From: Candidatus Bathyarchaeota archaeon | GTDB lineage: Archaea; Thermoproteota; Bathyarchaeia; Bathyarchaeales; DTEX01 | Direction: 5' to 3' | Length of the DNA stretch: 8,096 bases | NCBI GenBank assembly: GCA_021158305.1 | Contig: JAGGUU010000121.1 | Coordinates: forward strand, 1 to 8,096 | Part shown: positions 1 through 5,563 of the stretch, piece by piece | How the letters are laid out: each line of letters begins with the position of its first letter | Numbering within the stretch: the stretch's first letter is position 1 | Position numbers and translations under genes: made by a program | Notes under the pieces: generated by a model | Told to the model about the DNA's origin: nothing | What the model saw: the letters and a program-made list of their open reading frames with translations, nothing else | Database searches by the model: none

Positions 1-58
1 GAACCCGGGTCGGGCGGGCGACAGCCGCCTATACTAGGCCGGACTATACTACCAGGGC
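1..58 (-). tRNA. tRNA-Asp (anticodon GTC), 3' part cut by window edge
   Basis: Read on the minus strand from 58, the sequence folds as a tRNA: a 7-nt acceptor 5' strand GCCCTGG, TA at positions 8-9, and a D stem GTAT/GTAT (with wobbles). The anticodon stem GGCGG/CCGCC encloses the loop CTGTCGC, so the anticodon is GTC (Asp). A 4-nt variable loop CGAC, the T stem CCGGG and TTC of the T loop follow. The window ends inside the T loop, so the 3' T stem, the 3' acceptor strand and any encoded CCA are not visible. No intron is present in the anticodon loop. Confidence 0.93.
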
Positions 59-90
59 TTTTTCTTGAATTTTACTTTTAGAATTCTCCG

Positions 91-100
91 ATATATTTTT
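91..100 (-). promoter_or_regulatory. TATA box for tRNA-Asp
   Basis: The minus strand reads AAAAATATAT, centred about 37 bases before the first base of the tRNA. This fits an archaeal TATA box with a short tRNA leader. It lies in the gap between the tRNA and the stop of the threonine synthase gene. The call rests on motif and spacing only. Confidence 0.5.
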
Positions 101-143
101 TACTTGTAATGGTTCACGGCATATTTTAGGTATTGCATGAACC

Positions 144-1394
144 TTACATTCTAGCAGGTGCTTCTATGATTGACTTCTTAGGCATTAGCGCATTCATGAC
201 GGCTTCTTCAGAGGCTTCAACCTCAACTGGCTTCGGAAACTGCTTCATTATTATATTTGGATCTTTTAGTCCATGTCCAGTAAGTATGCAAACAACCACT
301 TCATCCTTGTCTATTAATCCTCTCTCTTTAATCTTGATTAAACCAGCCACTGAGGCGGCGCTTGCCGGTTCAACAAAGATTCCTTCCTTCTGAGCTAGGA
401 GCCTTTGAGCCTCAAGTATTTCAGCATCAGAAACCTTTTCAACCATGCCATGTGATTGCTTTACTGCCCTGACTGCTTTCTTCCAGTTAACTGGAGATCC
501 AATTCTTATAGCTGTAGCGATCGTCTCGGGGTTATTAACAAACTCAACATGGTCTAGGTTTCTTTTCAGAGAATTCGCTATTGGAGCTGCCCCTTCAGCC
601 TGTATGCCTATCATCTGCGGGAGACTATCAATTAAGCCTAATTCATGAAGCTCGGTGAAACCCTTCCATATTGCACTTATATTTCCAGCGTTTCCAACGG
701 GAACCACAATTTTATCCGGAACTTCTCCGTTTAGTTGATCACGTATCTCAAAGGCTATTGTCTTCTGTCCTTCTAGGCGGAAGGGATTTAGGGAATTAAG
801 CAAGTATATTGGATATGATAGGCATATACTCCTCACGATCTTGAGGGCTTCGTCGAAATTTCCCCTTATTTGAATCACTCTTGCTCCGTGAATCATAGCT
901 TGTATCAGTTTTCCGAATGCAACTTTTCCGGAAGGTATGAGCACTATGCATTCGATTCCAGCTCTCGCGGCGTAAGCGGCTAGAGATGCGGAAGTATTTC
1001 CCGTGGAGGCGCAGGCAACTTTTTCCATTCCTAACTCAACAGCTTTTGTAACGCCGACAGTCATACCTCTATCTTTGAATGAACCAGTAGGATTCTCTCC
1101 TTCGTTTTTCACGTACAGGTTTTTGAGGCCTACTTCCTCGGAAAGCCTAAGGCATCTATTAAGCGATGTGCCACCTTCCCCCAGCGTTACCCTCAGTTCA
1201 GTTCTTTCCACGGGAAGTAGCTCCTTGTATCGCCATACAGAGAGAGGATGCCTCTTCCATTCATTGTCAAGTCTGCTTGGAAGTCTTGAGAAGTCATACT
1301 TTACGGATAGTAAGCCGCCGCATCTACTGCATGTATATATAACTTTTCTTGGATCATATCTTTCTCCACAATCTATGCATTCAAGATGAAACAT
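144..1394 (-). CDS. thrC: Threonine synthase (PLP-dependent)
   Basis: This enzyme converts O-phospho-L-homoserine to L-threonine plus phosphate, the last step of threonine synthesis, in the cytosol. With the ATG at 1394 it has 416 residues, a normal length. An N-terminal zinc ribbon carries four cysteines (C6, C9, C22, C25). The PLP motif PTGSFKDRG places the Schiff-base lysine at K107. STGNTS (about 130-135) and the glycine loop VGNAGN (about 233-238) are the usual cofactor-binding segments. NSLNPFRLEGQKT (about 200-212) carries the Asn, Ser and Arg expected to hold the substrate phosphate, and TGHGLKD (from about 372) closes the core. An in-frame TTG at 1406 would add four residues. The ATG is preferred because a GGCGG sequence lies five bases before it and the paralogue also starts directly at MF. 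It is divergent from the ThrC-like regulator, and its promoter probably lies near 1460. Confidence 0.95.
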   Translation of the reverse strand: MFHLECIDCGERYDPRKVIYTCSRCGGLLSVKYDFSRLPSRLDNEWKRHPLSVWRYKELLPVERTELRVTLGEGGTSLNRCLRLSEEVGLKNLYVKNEGENPTGSFKDRGMTVGVTKAVELGMEKVACASTGNTSASLAAYAARAGIECIVLIPSGKVAFGKLIQAMIHGARVIQIRGNFDEALKIVRSICLSYPIYLLNSLNPFRLEGQKTIAFEIRDQLNGEVPDKIVVPVGNAGNISAIWKGFTELHELGLIDSLPQMIGIQAEGAAPIANSLKRNLDHVEFVNNPETIATAIRIGSPVNWKKAVRAVKQSHGMVEKVSDAEILEAQRLLAQKEGIFVEPASAASVAGLIKIKERGLIDKDEVVVCILTGHGLKDPNIIMKQFPKPVEVEASEEAVMNALMPKKSIIEAPARM

Positions 1395-1456
1395 GGTTTC
1401 CGCCAATTCGAGATGCCTCTGTGTGCCTGTACGAAGAAAACGAAGAGTCTCATCCT

Positions 1457-1463
1457 TAAAAGA
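1457..1463 (-). promoter_or_regulatory. TATA box for thrC
   Basis: The minus strand reads CTTTTAA, preceded by the purine-rich GAAAAT that could serve as BRE. Initiation about 26 bases downstream would give a leader of roughly 40 nt before the ATG. That leader would include two TGCCT copies (plus strand, 1414-1418 and 1424-1428) spaced ten bases apart. The box is weaker than that of the divergent gene. Confidence 0.4.
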
Positions 1464-1478
1464 TTTTCACATATCAGA

Positions 1479-1499
1479 GGGAGACGCGACATCTCTCCC
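1479..1499. promoter_or_regulatory. Inverted repeat between divergent promoters, candidate operator
   Basis: Perfect 6-bp arms GGGAGA (1479-1484) and TCTCCC (1494-1499) are separated by nine bases, centred at 1489. The centre is about 29 bases from the thrC TATA box and about 27 bases from the TATA box of the opposite gene, so a dimer bound here could touch both promoters. The obvious candidate ligand is the winged-helix protein encoded next door. This is inferred from position only; six-base arms can arise by chance. Confidence 0.4.
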
Positions 1500-1511
1500 C
1501 GCTTCAAATAC

Positions 1512-1519
1512 TTAAAATA
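1512..1519 (+). promoter_or_regulatory. TATA box for the ThrC-like regulator gene
   Basis: TTAAAATA is preceded by CAAATAC (BRE-like). A start site about 26 bases downstream would fall near 1541, giving a leader of about 13 nt that still contains the GGTG (1543-1546) Shine-Dalgarno-like core. Confidence 0.5.
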
Positions 1520-1553
1520 TGATTAGCCATCTTTATCTATTGGGTGTTTCTTC

Positions 1554-2951
1554 TTGTTCAGCTTGCAATGTGTAAGCTGTGGGAGAAGAATAGATGCTAA
1601 TGGTCCTCCCATAGCTAAGTGTCCAGCATGCGGAGGCATTCTTGAATATGCTATTAACGCGGAAAAAATTAGGGACACTAAGTTTACGGGAGAATTCACG
1701 TTTTGGAGGTATCGTTCTTTACTTCCAAAGGTTAAGAATATCGCATCAATGAAGGAGGGAGGAACACCTCTATACAAGGCAAGCCATCTTTCAGAAGAGT
1801 TCGGGGTAAAAGCTTTATATTTGAAGGATGAGACCCGTAACCCGACAAATTCTTTCAGAGATAGAAGCGCTGCCCTACTCGTCTCCAACATTCTAGATCT
1901 TAAGATGAAAGCCGCTGTATGTGCCACGAATGGAAATATGGGGGCGGCGTTAGCCGCGTATTCAGCGAGATACGAGATTAATTGCCACGTTATAGTTCCG
2001 AGAATGGTGGATATGGGAAAACTGGCCCAAATGCTTGTTTATGATGCCACTATAGAGGAATACGGGGAGACCGTCGATGAGGCGATCAAGAGAGCCGAAA
2101 TTCTAGCTCAGGAAACAGGATGGTATCAAGCAACCCCAGAGCTTAATCCCCTCGTAATAGAGGCCCAAAAGACTATAGCCTTCGAAGTCGCCGAGCAACT
2201 CGGAGTTCCAGACTGGTTTATAGTTTCTATGGGAAGTGGAGGAATAGCGTACTCAATATGGAAGGGATTTAGAGAGCTTTACGATCTTGATATGATTGAT
2301 TCTCTTCCCAAAATACTGGGCGTCCAAGCTAAAGGATGTTCACCAATAGTGAACGCATACCTAAAAAGCGAGAGGCAGATTGAGAAACCATTTACACATG
2401 CTATTGGAATCCTAGTTGCAAACCCTCTTCAAAAAGAACTTGCATTAAAAGCAATTAATGACTCCGGCGGCTCAGCTCTTGCAGTCTCCGATCAAAAGAT
2501 CTTCGCAGCTGAACAAAGCATAGCGAGGCTGGAAGGGATATTTGCTGAGCCAGCAAGTTCGGGAACAATAGCTGCATTGAGAAAAGCTAGGGAAGAATCT
2601 CTTATCAGCAGCGATGAATCCGTTGTATGCTTGATAACTGGAAGTGGATTAAAAGCGACAGATGTTCTGCAGGCTCTTTCCAAGAGAAGAAAGTCAGCGA
2701 TGCTAGGAGCTGAGCTAAGCACAAAGGAGAAGATTCTCAGACTTCTGTCAAGTAAGGATCGATACGGCTATGAGCTTTGGAAGGATCTGGGAAAAATCAT
2801 GACTCGACCAGCTATCTATCAGCATCTAAATGATCTCTTGAACAAAGGCTTGGTTACGTATTATATTGAAGATGGAAAGAAATACTTTAGGATAACAGAG
2901 AGAGGAAGAGATGTTCTGCAGGCCATAGATAAAGTTAAGATTCTTCTCTGA
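1554..2951 (+). CDS. Threonine synthase-like pseudoenzyme fused to a C-terminal winged helix
   Basis: The protein has 465 residues. Residues 1-380 align along their whole length with the neighbouring ThrC: zinc ribbon (C6, C9, C23, C26), NPTNSFRDRS at 96-105, a modified TNGN segment near 125, a changed glycine loop (MGSGGI, 226-231), and ITGSGLK near 361. The residue matching the PLP lysine is Arg102 (codon AGA, 1857-1859). The substrate-phosphate Asn, Ser and Arg are replaced by Pro195, Glu196 and Val201. Residues about 388-460 form a winged helix of PadR-like look (ILRLL, YGYEL, a recognition-helix stretch, then a GKKYFRITERG wing). It is therefore probably not an enzyme but a ligand-sensing transcription factor, possibly acting on the shared promoter region. 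An in-frame TAG at 1524 limits the start; TTG 1554 fits with GGTG seven bases upstream. Gene and fold are certain; the regulatory role is inferred. Confidence 0.85.
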   Translation: MFSLQCVSCGRRIDANGPPIAKCPACGGILEYAINAEKIRDTKFTGEFTFWRYRSLLPKVKNIASMKEGGTPLYKASHLSEEFGVKALYLKDETRNPTNSFRDRSAALLVSNILDLKMKAAVCATNGNMGAALAAYSARYEINCHVIVPRMVDMGKLAQMLVYDATIEEYGETVDEAIKRAEILAQETGWYQATPELNPLVIEAQKTIAFEVAEQLGVPDWFIVSMGSGGIAYSIWKGFRELYDLDMIDSLPKILGVQAKGCSPIVNAYLKSERQIEKPFTHAIGILVANPLQKELALKAINDSGGSALAVSDQKIFAAEQSIARLEGIFAEPASSGTIAALRKAREESLISSDESVVCLITGSGLKATDVLQALSKRRKSAMLGAELSTKEKILRLLSSKDRYGYELWKDLGKIMTRPAIYQHLNDLLNKGLVTYYIEDGKKYFRITERGRDVLQAIDKVKILL

Positions 2952-2953
2952 CA

Positions 2954-2989
2954 TTTTTCATAGATGTAACCGTCACAAGATTTTTATTT
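2954..2989 (+). terminator. T-rich stretches after the regulator gene
   Basis: Two runs of five T (2954-2958 and 2981-2985, the second followed by ATTT) come directly after the stop codon. No strong hairpin is seen. T-runs of this kind are the usual signal for archaeal RNA polymerase termination. Confidence 0.35.
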
Positions 2990-2995
2990 CAAGAA

Positions 2996-3005
2996 TAAAC
3001 GTTTA
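2996..3005. repeat. 10-bp perfect palindrome upstream of ECF gene
   Basis: TAAACGTTTA is its own reverse complement and lies 16 bases upstream of the ECF gene's TATA-like box. It could be an operator half or simply chance in AT-rich DNA. No second copy was noticed in the window. Confidence 0.25.
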
Positions 3006-3020
3006 AGAAAATTATTAAAG

Positions 3021-3031
3021 TTATAATTATA
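3021..3031 (+). promoter_or_regulatory. TATA box for the ECF S-component gene
   Basis: TTATAATTATA is preceded by the purine-rich ATTAAAG. Its centre is about 30 bases before the ATG at 3056 and no Shine-Dalgarno is present, which fits a leaderless or nearly leaderless mRNA. Confidence 0.5.
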
Positions 3032-3055
3032 CTATTATTTTTTTGTGAATTTAAG

Positions 3056-3802
3056 ATGTCTAAAGGTAGAGCTCCGTCGTCGTTCAGAGCTGCTACGGCG
3101 GCGATCTTCACATCCTTCGTATGCGTAGCTACAATAGTCTTCTCAATATATGTTCCATCAACTCAAGGATACTTCAACATCGGCGAATCCATGGTTTTTC
3201 TCTCCGCGCTCCTATTTGGCCCATACGTGGGAGCCTTCTCTGGAGGTGTAGGTTCTATGCTTGCGGATTTGATCCTAGGATACCCGCATTATGCGCCTGC
3301 AACCTTGCTAATAAAGGCATCCGAAGGCTTTGTTGTAGGTTTTCTAAGCGAGCATAACCCAAAAATTAAGTCAAAGATCAAATGGAAAGTCTTCACCGTG
3401 ATCTTAGGAATACTTATTGGAGGTCTTCTTGCAGGCGTAGGCTTCACATACTATAGTGGCGAGAGCGAGCTTACCCTAGGATTCACAACATATACATTCA
3501 CATTACCTAGAGAAGTATGGCTGGTTTTAGGTGGATTAGCCGCCTTACTTATTTCCCTTGTAGGCTTAACTGCTGATCCGCAGCTAGGATGGACCATATT
3601 TTCCGTAGCTCTTGGAGGACTCGCTATGGTTCTAGGATACTTCATATATGAGATGTTCTTCCTAGGATGGCTCTTCAATATACAAGTTATAGCAATTGCT
3701 GAAGTTCCAATAAACATTGGGCAGATGACCATAGGCGCATTAGTGGCAGTACCAATAGCGAATATGATTAAGCGCATGTTTTCCGCGGGTAATAAAATCT
3801 GA
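3056..3802 (+). CDS. ECF-type transporter S component (PF07155-like membrane protein)
   Basis: This is an integral membrane protein of 248 residues. The first 100 residues match the ECF riboflavin-type S-component family: TM helix at about 13-32, then GYFNIGE (38-44) and VFLSALLFGPYVGAFSGGVG (47-66). The signature continues with LADLILGYPHYAP (69-81) and ASEGFVVGF (88-96). In ECF importers the S component binds a vitamin or similar small molecule and docks on EcfT with two EcfA ATPases. None of those partners is in this window, so a shared energising module elsewhere is assumed. The protein is longer than typical family members: after TM helix 112-132 there is a Thr-rich loop and an extra hydrophobic helix (152-171) before the last helices (about 178-203 and 216-238). 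The substrate cannot be read from sequence; riboflavin is only the family label. ATG 3056 sits about 30 bases after a TATA-like box. Confidence 0.8.
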   Translation: MSKGRAPSSFRAATAAIFTSFVCVATIVFSIYVPSTQGYFNIGESMVFLSALLFGPYVGAFSGGVGSMLADLILGYPHYAPATLLIKASEGFVVGFLSEHNPKIKSKIKWKVFTVILGILIGGLLAGVGFTYYSGESELTLGFTTYTFTLPREVWLVLGGLAALLISLVGLTADPQLGWTIFSVALGGLAMVLGYFIYEMFFLGWLFNIQVIAIAEVPINIGQMTIGALVAVPIANMIKRMFSAGNKI

Positions 3803-3900
3803 ACAGTTAGGATTCTCAAAGCACCGTTTCCAGGATTCATAAAATGTTTATCCAGATCGCTATGAATCTTCCAAAGATATTATACTTGTATCGGAGGAAT

Positions 3901-4044
3901 ATGGAGGCGGCGAGAAAAGCAAAGAAAAAGGCATTGGAACCTAGCTACGCTAAACTAAACATTCCAATATCAAAGCCTTTCGGCAATAGGCAAATATATG
4001 GGCTAGGAACCAATAAGCTTAACACGTCATTTTTTAAAGTGTAG
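3901..4044 (+). CDS. Possible 47-residue protein, unknown
   Basis: This small ORF lies between the ECF gene and the next gene. ATG 3901 follows a perfect GGAGG (3893-3897), with only three bases between, and a TATA-like GATATTATAC (3875-3884). The same frame is open from an ATG at 3844, but that longer form has no signal. The product is basic at its N-terminus (ARKAKKK) and has no recognisable domain. Codon choice resembles neighbouring genes. Against it: the spacing is short, the promoter of the downstream gene overlaps its end, and nothing in the protein is recognisable. It may be non-coding. Confidence 0.3.
   Translation: MEAARKAKKKALEPSYAKLNIPISKPFGNRQIYGLGTNKLNTSFFKV
4029..4038 (+). promoter_or_regulatory. 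TATA-like box that decides the start of the 112-residue gene
   Basis: A T-run followed by AAA is centred near 4035. Its distance to ATG 4062 is 27 bases, typical for a leaderless mRNA. The alternative GTG at 4050 would lie upstream of the predicted transcription start. Confidence 0.4.
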
Positions 4045-4061
4045 GAGTAGTGAATACACAT

Positions 4062-4400
4062 ATGAGCGAGGTTAAATCTGACAGAAGCATGGTAGATAGA
4101 ATAATCGCGTGCATATCAAAGAGTGAAGGGATAGATTGGAATGAGGCAAGGCGAATGCTCCATAAATATGTCTGTGAAGGAAAATGCGACTGGTATAAGA
4201 CTAAAAGTAAAGCAGCGGGTTTTGATAGAACTGATTTAACAGAGAAAAAACGGGAAGTCATTGAAAACTTAGTGAGGCAGATTATGAAAGGATGTGATAT
4301 AGAATATGCTAAATGGCGTATTCATAACATTTTATGTCCTGGTCACCCAAGACCTAGACCTTCAAAGACCGAAGATAAATGCCAGAAATTGAAAGGTTGA
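4062..4400 (+). CDS. Unknown 112-residue protein with duplicated HxxxC motif
   Basis: I do not recognise this family. The protein is charged and apparently soluble, with no signal peptide or membrane segment. Two stretches resemble each other: about 22-41 (EGIDWNEARRMLHKYVCEGK) and about 76-95 (KGCDIEYAKWRIHNILCPGH). Gly, Asp, Ala, His, Cys and Gly match at equal spacing, so each half ends in HxxxC (H34/C38 and H88/C92). Together with C42 and H95 these could form a metal site, perhaps zinc; that is inference. The tail is rich in Pro, Lys and Cys. ATG 4062 is chosen over GTG 4050 because of the TATA-box spacing; a GGAG lies at 4044-4047. The next gene converges on it, so it appears to be the last plus-strand gene of this block. 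Confidence 0.7.
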   Translation: MSEVKSDRSMVDRIIACISKSEGIDWNEARRMLHKYVCEGKCDWYKTKSKAAGFDRTDLTEKKREVIENLVRQIMKGCDIEYAKWRIHNILCPGHPRPRPSKTEDKCQKLKG

Positions 4401-4418
4401 CATACAGTAACATATATG

Positions 4419-4442
4419 AGAAGAAACGACACGGTTCTTTCT
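4419..4442. terminator. Imperfect hairpin between convergent genes
   Basis: AGAAGAAAC (4419-4427) and GTTCTTTCT (4434-4442) pair over nine positions with one wobble and one mismatch across a six-base loop. The structure lies in the 86-base gap between two convergent stop codons and is followed by pyrimidine-rich sequence, so it may help end transcription from the left. Confidence 0.3.
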
Positions 4443-4486
4443 AATCTCACCTACGTTTTCACTTAATTTATCGTCTCATCATTATC

Positions 4487-5110
4487 TTAAATTTGTTGAA
4501 GAATCTCTGCTGTTAAGGATTGAAGTTTTTGATCAAGTTCGTCAAGAATTTTTCTTGCTTCTTTTTCATCTCTCCTTTTACAAGCTTCCATTACGGCTCG
4601 AAAAACTGAATATTCAAAGAGTATTTTTCCCTCCTCAAGATCGGAGAATCCCAACTCGTTACAAAATGAATGCAAGAAACGATTAAACATCCAGTTGGTT
4701 GGATCGAATATAGTCTCTTTATCGAGTATTTCCAAGAAATGTAATGCCGTTCCACTATTTTCCATTAAGAAATCTCTTACTACGTACCACGCTTCTTCGC
4801 TTCCCGTATTCTTAAAGGAAATCTCAAACTCTCCGCGATGCTTGGCGAACTCAACGGGACGAAGCAAATAGTCTTGGATAGATTTAAGTCTTCTTTTTAC
4901 AACGGCTTTTATCTTCTCAAAATTATCCTTTTCAGAGCAAAGCCGAAGATGAAGTTCTGGCTTAAAGAAGTAATAGAAGAACCTGATTTCTTTTTGATAC
5001 CATAATTCTTCGAGGGTAGGTTTGATGAACCTAAGAGCAACTCTTCTCTTGTTCTCCCACATAGATGGATTCTTGAAATAAACTATTGCTTCTAACCAGT
5101 TTTCTTTCAT
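4487..5110 (-). CDS. Possible stand-alone SpaB_C / thiopeptide-type biosynthesis domain protein
   Basis: The gene encodes 207 residues. ATG 5110 is chosen over a TTG at 5185 because a perfect GGAGGA (5117-5122) sits six bases upstream of it. The protein has features of the lantibiotic-dehydratase C-terminal domain (Lant_dehydr_C, PF14028): an opening W-x-x-x-I-V-Y (5-11), and IKPTLEEL (29-36) in the helix that precedes the core strand. RFFYYFFKPELHLRL (43-57) matches the family's FFIRY...HLRLR strand pair, and FLHSFCNELGFSDLEEG (145-161) resembles the late H...N.LG...E segment. The middle YEPE...RYGG block of that family is not evident. Family members eliminate glutamylated Ser/Thr or form pyridine rings in RiPP biosynthesis. 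No LanB, precursor peptide or cyclase is seen here, so the role is unknown. The gene is solid; the family match is from memory of motifs and needs a profile search. Confidence 0.6.
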   Translation of the reverse strand: MKENWLEAIVYFKNPSMWENKRRVALRFIKPTLEELWYQKEIRFFYYFFKPELHLRLCSEKDNFEKIKAVVKRRLKSIQDYLLRPVEFAKHRGEFEISFKNTGSEEAWYVVRDFLMENSGTALHFLEILDKETIFDPTNWMFNRFLHSFCNELGFSDLEEGKILFEYSVFRAVMEACKRRDEKEARKILDELDQKLQSLTAEILQQI

Positions 5111-5116
5111 AAAATT

Positions 5117-5122
5117 TCCTCC
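5117..5122 (-). promoter_or_regulatory. Shine-Dalgarno site deciding the start at 5110
   Basis: The minus strand reads GGAGGA, six bases before ATG 5110. It is the strongest ribosome binding site in the window and argues against the 25-residue longer form. Confidence 0.8.
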
Positions 5123-5146
5123 AGAATAAGAATAAGATGAAAAGAT

Positions 5147-5154
5147 AAGATAAA
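5147..5154 (-). promoter_or_regulatory. TATA box upstream of the SpaB_C-like gene
   Basis: The minus strand reads TTTATCTT after the purine-rich AGAAAG (BRE-like). Initiation about 25 bases downstream, near 5126, would give a leader of about 15 nt that just includes the Shine-Dalgarno site. It lies between tRNA-Glu and the gene, so the gene need not be co-transcribed with the tRNA. Confidence 0.4.
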
Positions 5155-5193
5155 CTTTCTTTGTGATCAGCGCATGCATAAGCAAGATAATAT

Positions 5194-5286
5194 TGGTGCT
5201 CCGGCCGGGATTTGAACCCGGGTCTCCGGCTCTCTTCCTTTTTAGCCGAAAGGCCGGAATACTTGTCCGGGCTATACTACCGGAGC
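5194..5286 (-). tRNA. tRNA-Glu (anticodon TTC) with a 15-nt intron
   Basis: On the minus strand the acceptor GCTCCGG pairs fully with CCGGAGC. The discriminator is A and CCA is encoded (5194-5196). The D stem is GTAT/GTAT, the T stem CCGGG/CCCGG and the T loop TTCAAAT. The anticodon stem CCGGC/GCCGG encloses 22 bases instead of seven: CTTTCG, a 15-base insert, then A. Removing the insert restores the loop CTTTCGA with anticodon TTC. Mature length without the intron is 78 including CCA. Confidence 0.96.
5232..5246 (-). other. tRNA-Glu intron at position 37/38 with bulge-helix-bulge
   Basis: The intron is GCTAAAAAGGAAGAG. Folding gives outer helix CCGGC/GCCGG, then a 4-bp helix CTTT/GAAG flanked by two 3-nt bulges, CGG and AGA, and a small CT-AAAA-AG cap. 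Cuts after the second base of each bulge (CG^G and AG^A) give exactly this intron, at the canonical archaeal site recognised by the tRNA splicing endonuclease. Confidence 0.9.
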
Positions 5287-5315
5287 ATCGAAGTTTTTCA
5301 TATATTAGTCACTTG

Positions 5316-5325
5316 CTATAATCTT
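5316..5325 (-). promoter_or_regulatory. TATA box for tRNA-Glu
   Basis: The minus strand reads AAGATTATAG, centred about 34 bases before the tRNA. That is close to the spacing seen for tRNA-Asp at the left edge. It begins nine bases after the stop codon of the small coiled-coil gene. A second AT-rich stretch at about 5298-5307 is too near the tRNA to fit. Confidence 0.4.
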
Positions 5326-5333
5326 TTTGGGTT

Positions 5334-5546
5334 TTAGACTTCTCCTGCTAAGAAACGCATCTGTGCGAGTCTATCCATAACTTCTACGATATTCCTTTCT
5401 ATTCTATGCCTCTCTTTCTTATAAGTATCCTCGTCTATCTCTCCCTTCTTAAGCTTCTCATCCAGATTCTTTAGTTCTTCAAGAAGATTGTCTCTCTGTC
5501 GCTCTAAATCCTTAATTCTTCCAAATGCGCCTTCAGAGTGAAACAT
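5334..5546 (-). CDS. Small coiled-coil protein, 70 residues, unknown
   Basis: The protein is almost wholly charged and helical: RIKDLERQRDNLLEELKNLDEKL (about 10-32) has the a/d leucine spacing of a coiled coil. It is followed by KKGEIDEDTYKKERHRIERN (33-52), a turn plus helix of the SHOCT-like kind (LxxGxIxxxxYxxxR), and a third helix to about 66. No membrane segment or catalytic motif is seen. It is probably a small oligomerising or adaptor protein; no function can be assigned. The ATG at 5546 has a partial GGATGA directly upstream and a TATA-like box about 22 bases away. The gene ends just before the tRNA-Glu promoter. Confidence 0.7.
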   Translation of the reverse strand: MFHSEGAFGRIKDLERQRDNLLEELKNLDEKLKKGEIDEDTYKKERHRIERNIVEVMDRLAQMRFLAGEV

Positions 5547-5563
5547 TTTTCATCCACGGAATC

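Noticed and set aside
133..393. Plus-strand open frame opposite the 3' end of thrC
   Set aside because: It lies fully antisense to the well-supported thrC gene and its translation resembles no protein family; likewise the open frames at 445-648 and 1003-1389.
1395..1406. TTG at 1406 as thrC start
   Set aside because: It adds only four residues and lacks a ribosome site; the ATG at 1394 matches the start of the paralogue (MF...C..C).
1523..1927. Minus-strand frame over the start of the ThrC-like regulator
   Set aside because: It is antisense to a gene with clear homology and shows low-complexity, non-protein-like composition.
3451..3840. Minus-strand frame opposite the ECF gene
   Set aside because: It is antisense to a clear membrane protein gene and has no family-like features.
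4050..4061. GTG 4050 as start of the HxxxC protein
   Set aside because: It is only about 15 bases from the TATA-like box and two bases after GGAG, so the ATG at 4062 fits better.
5111..5185. Upstream TTG start (5185) for the SpaB_C-like protein
   Set aside because: The extra 25 residues would cover the TATA-like box and the GGAGGA site that fits the ATG at 5110.
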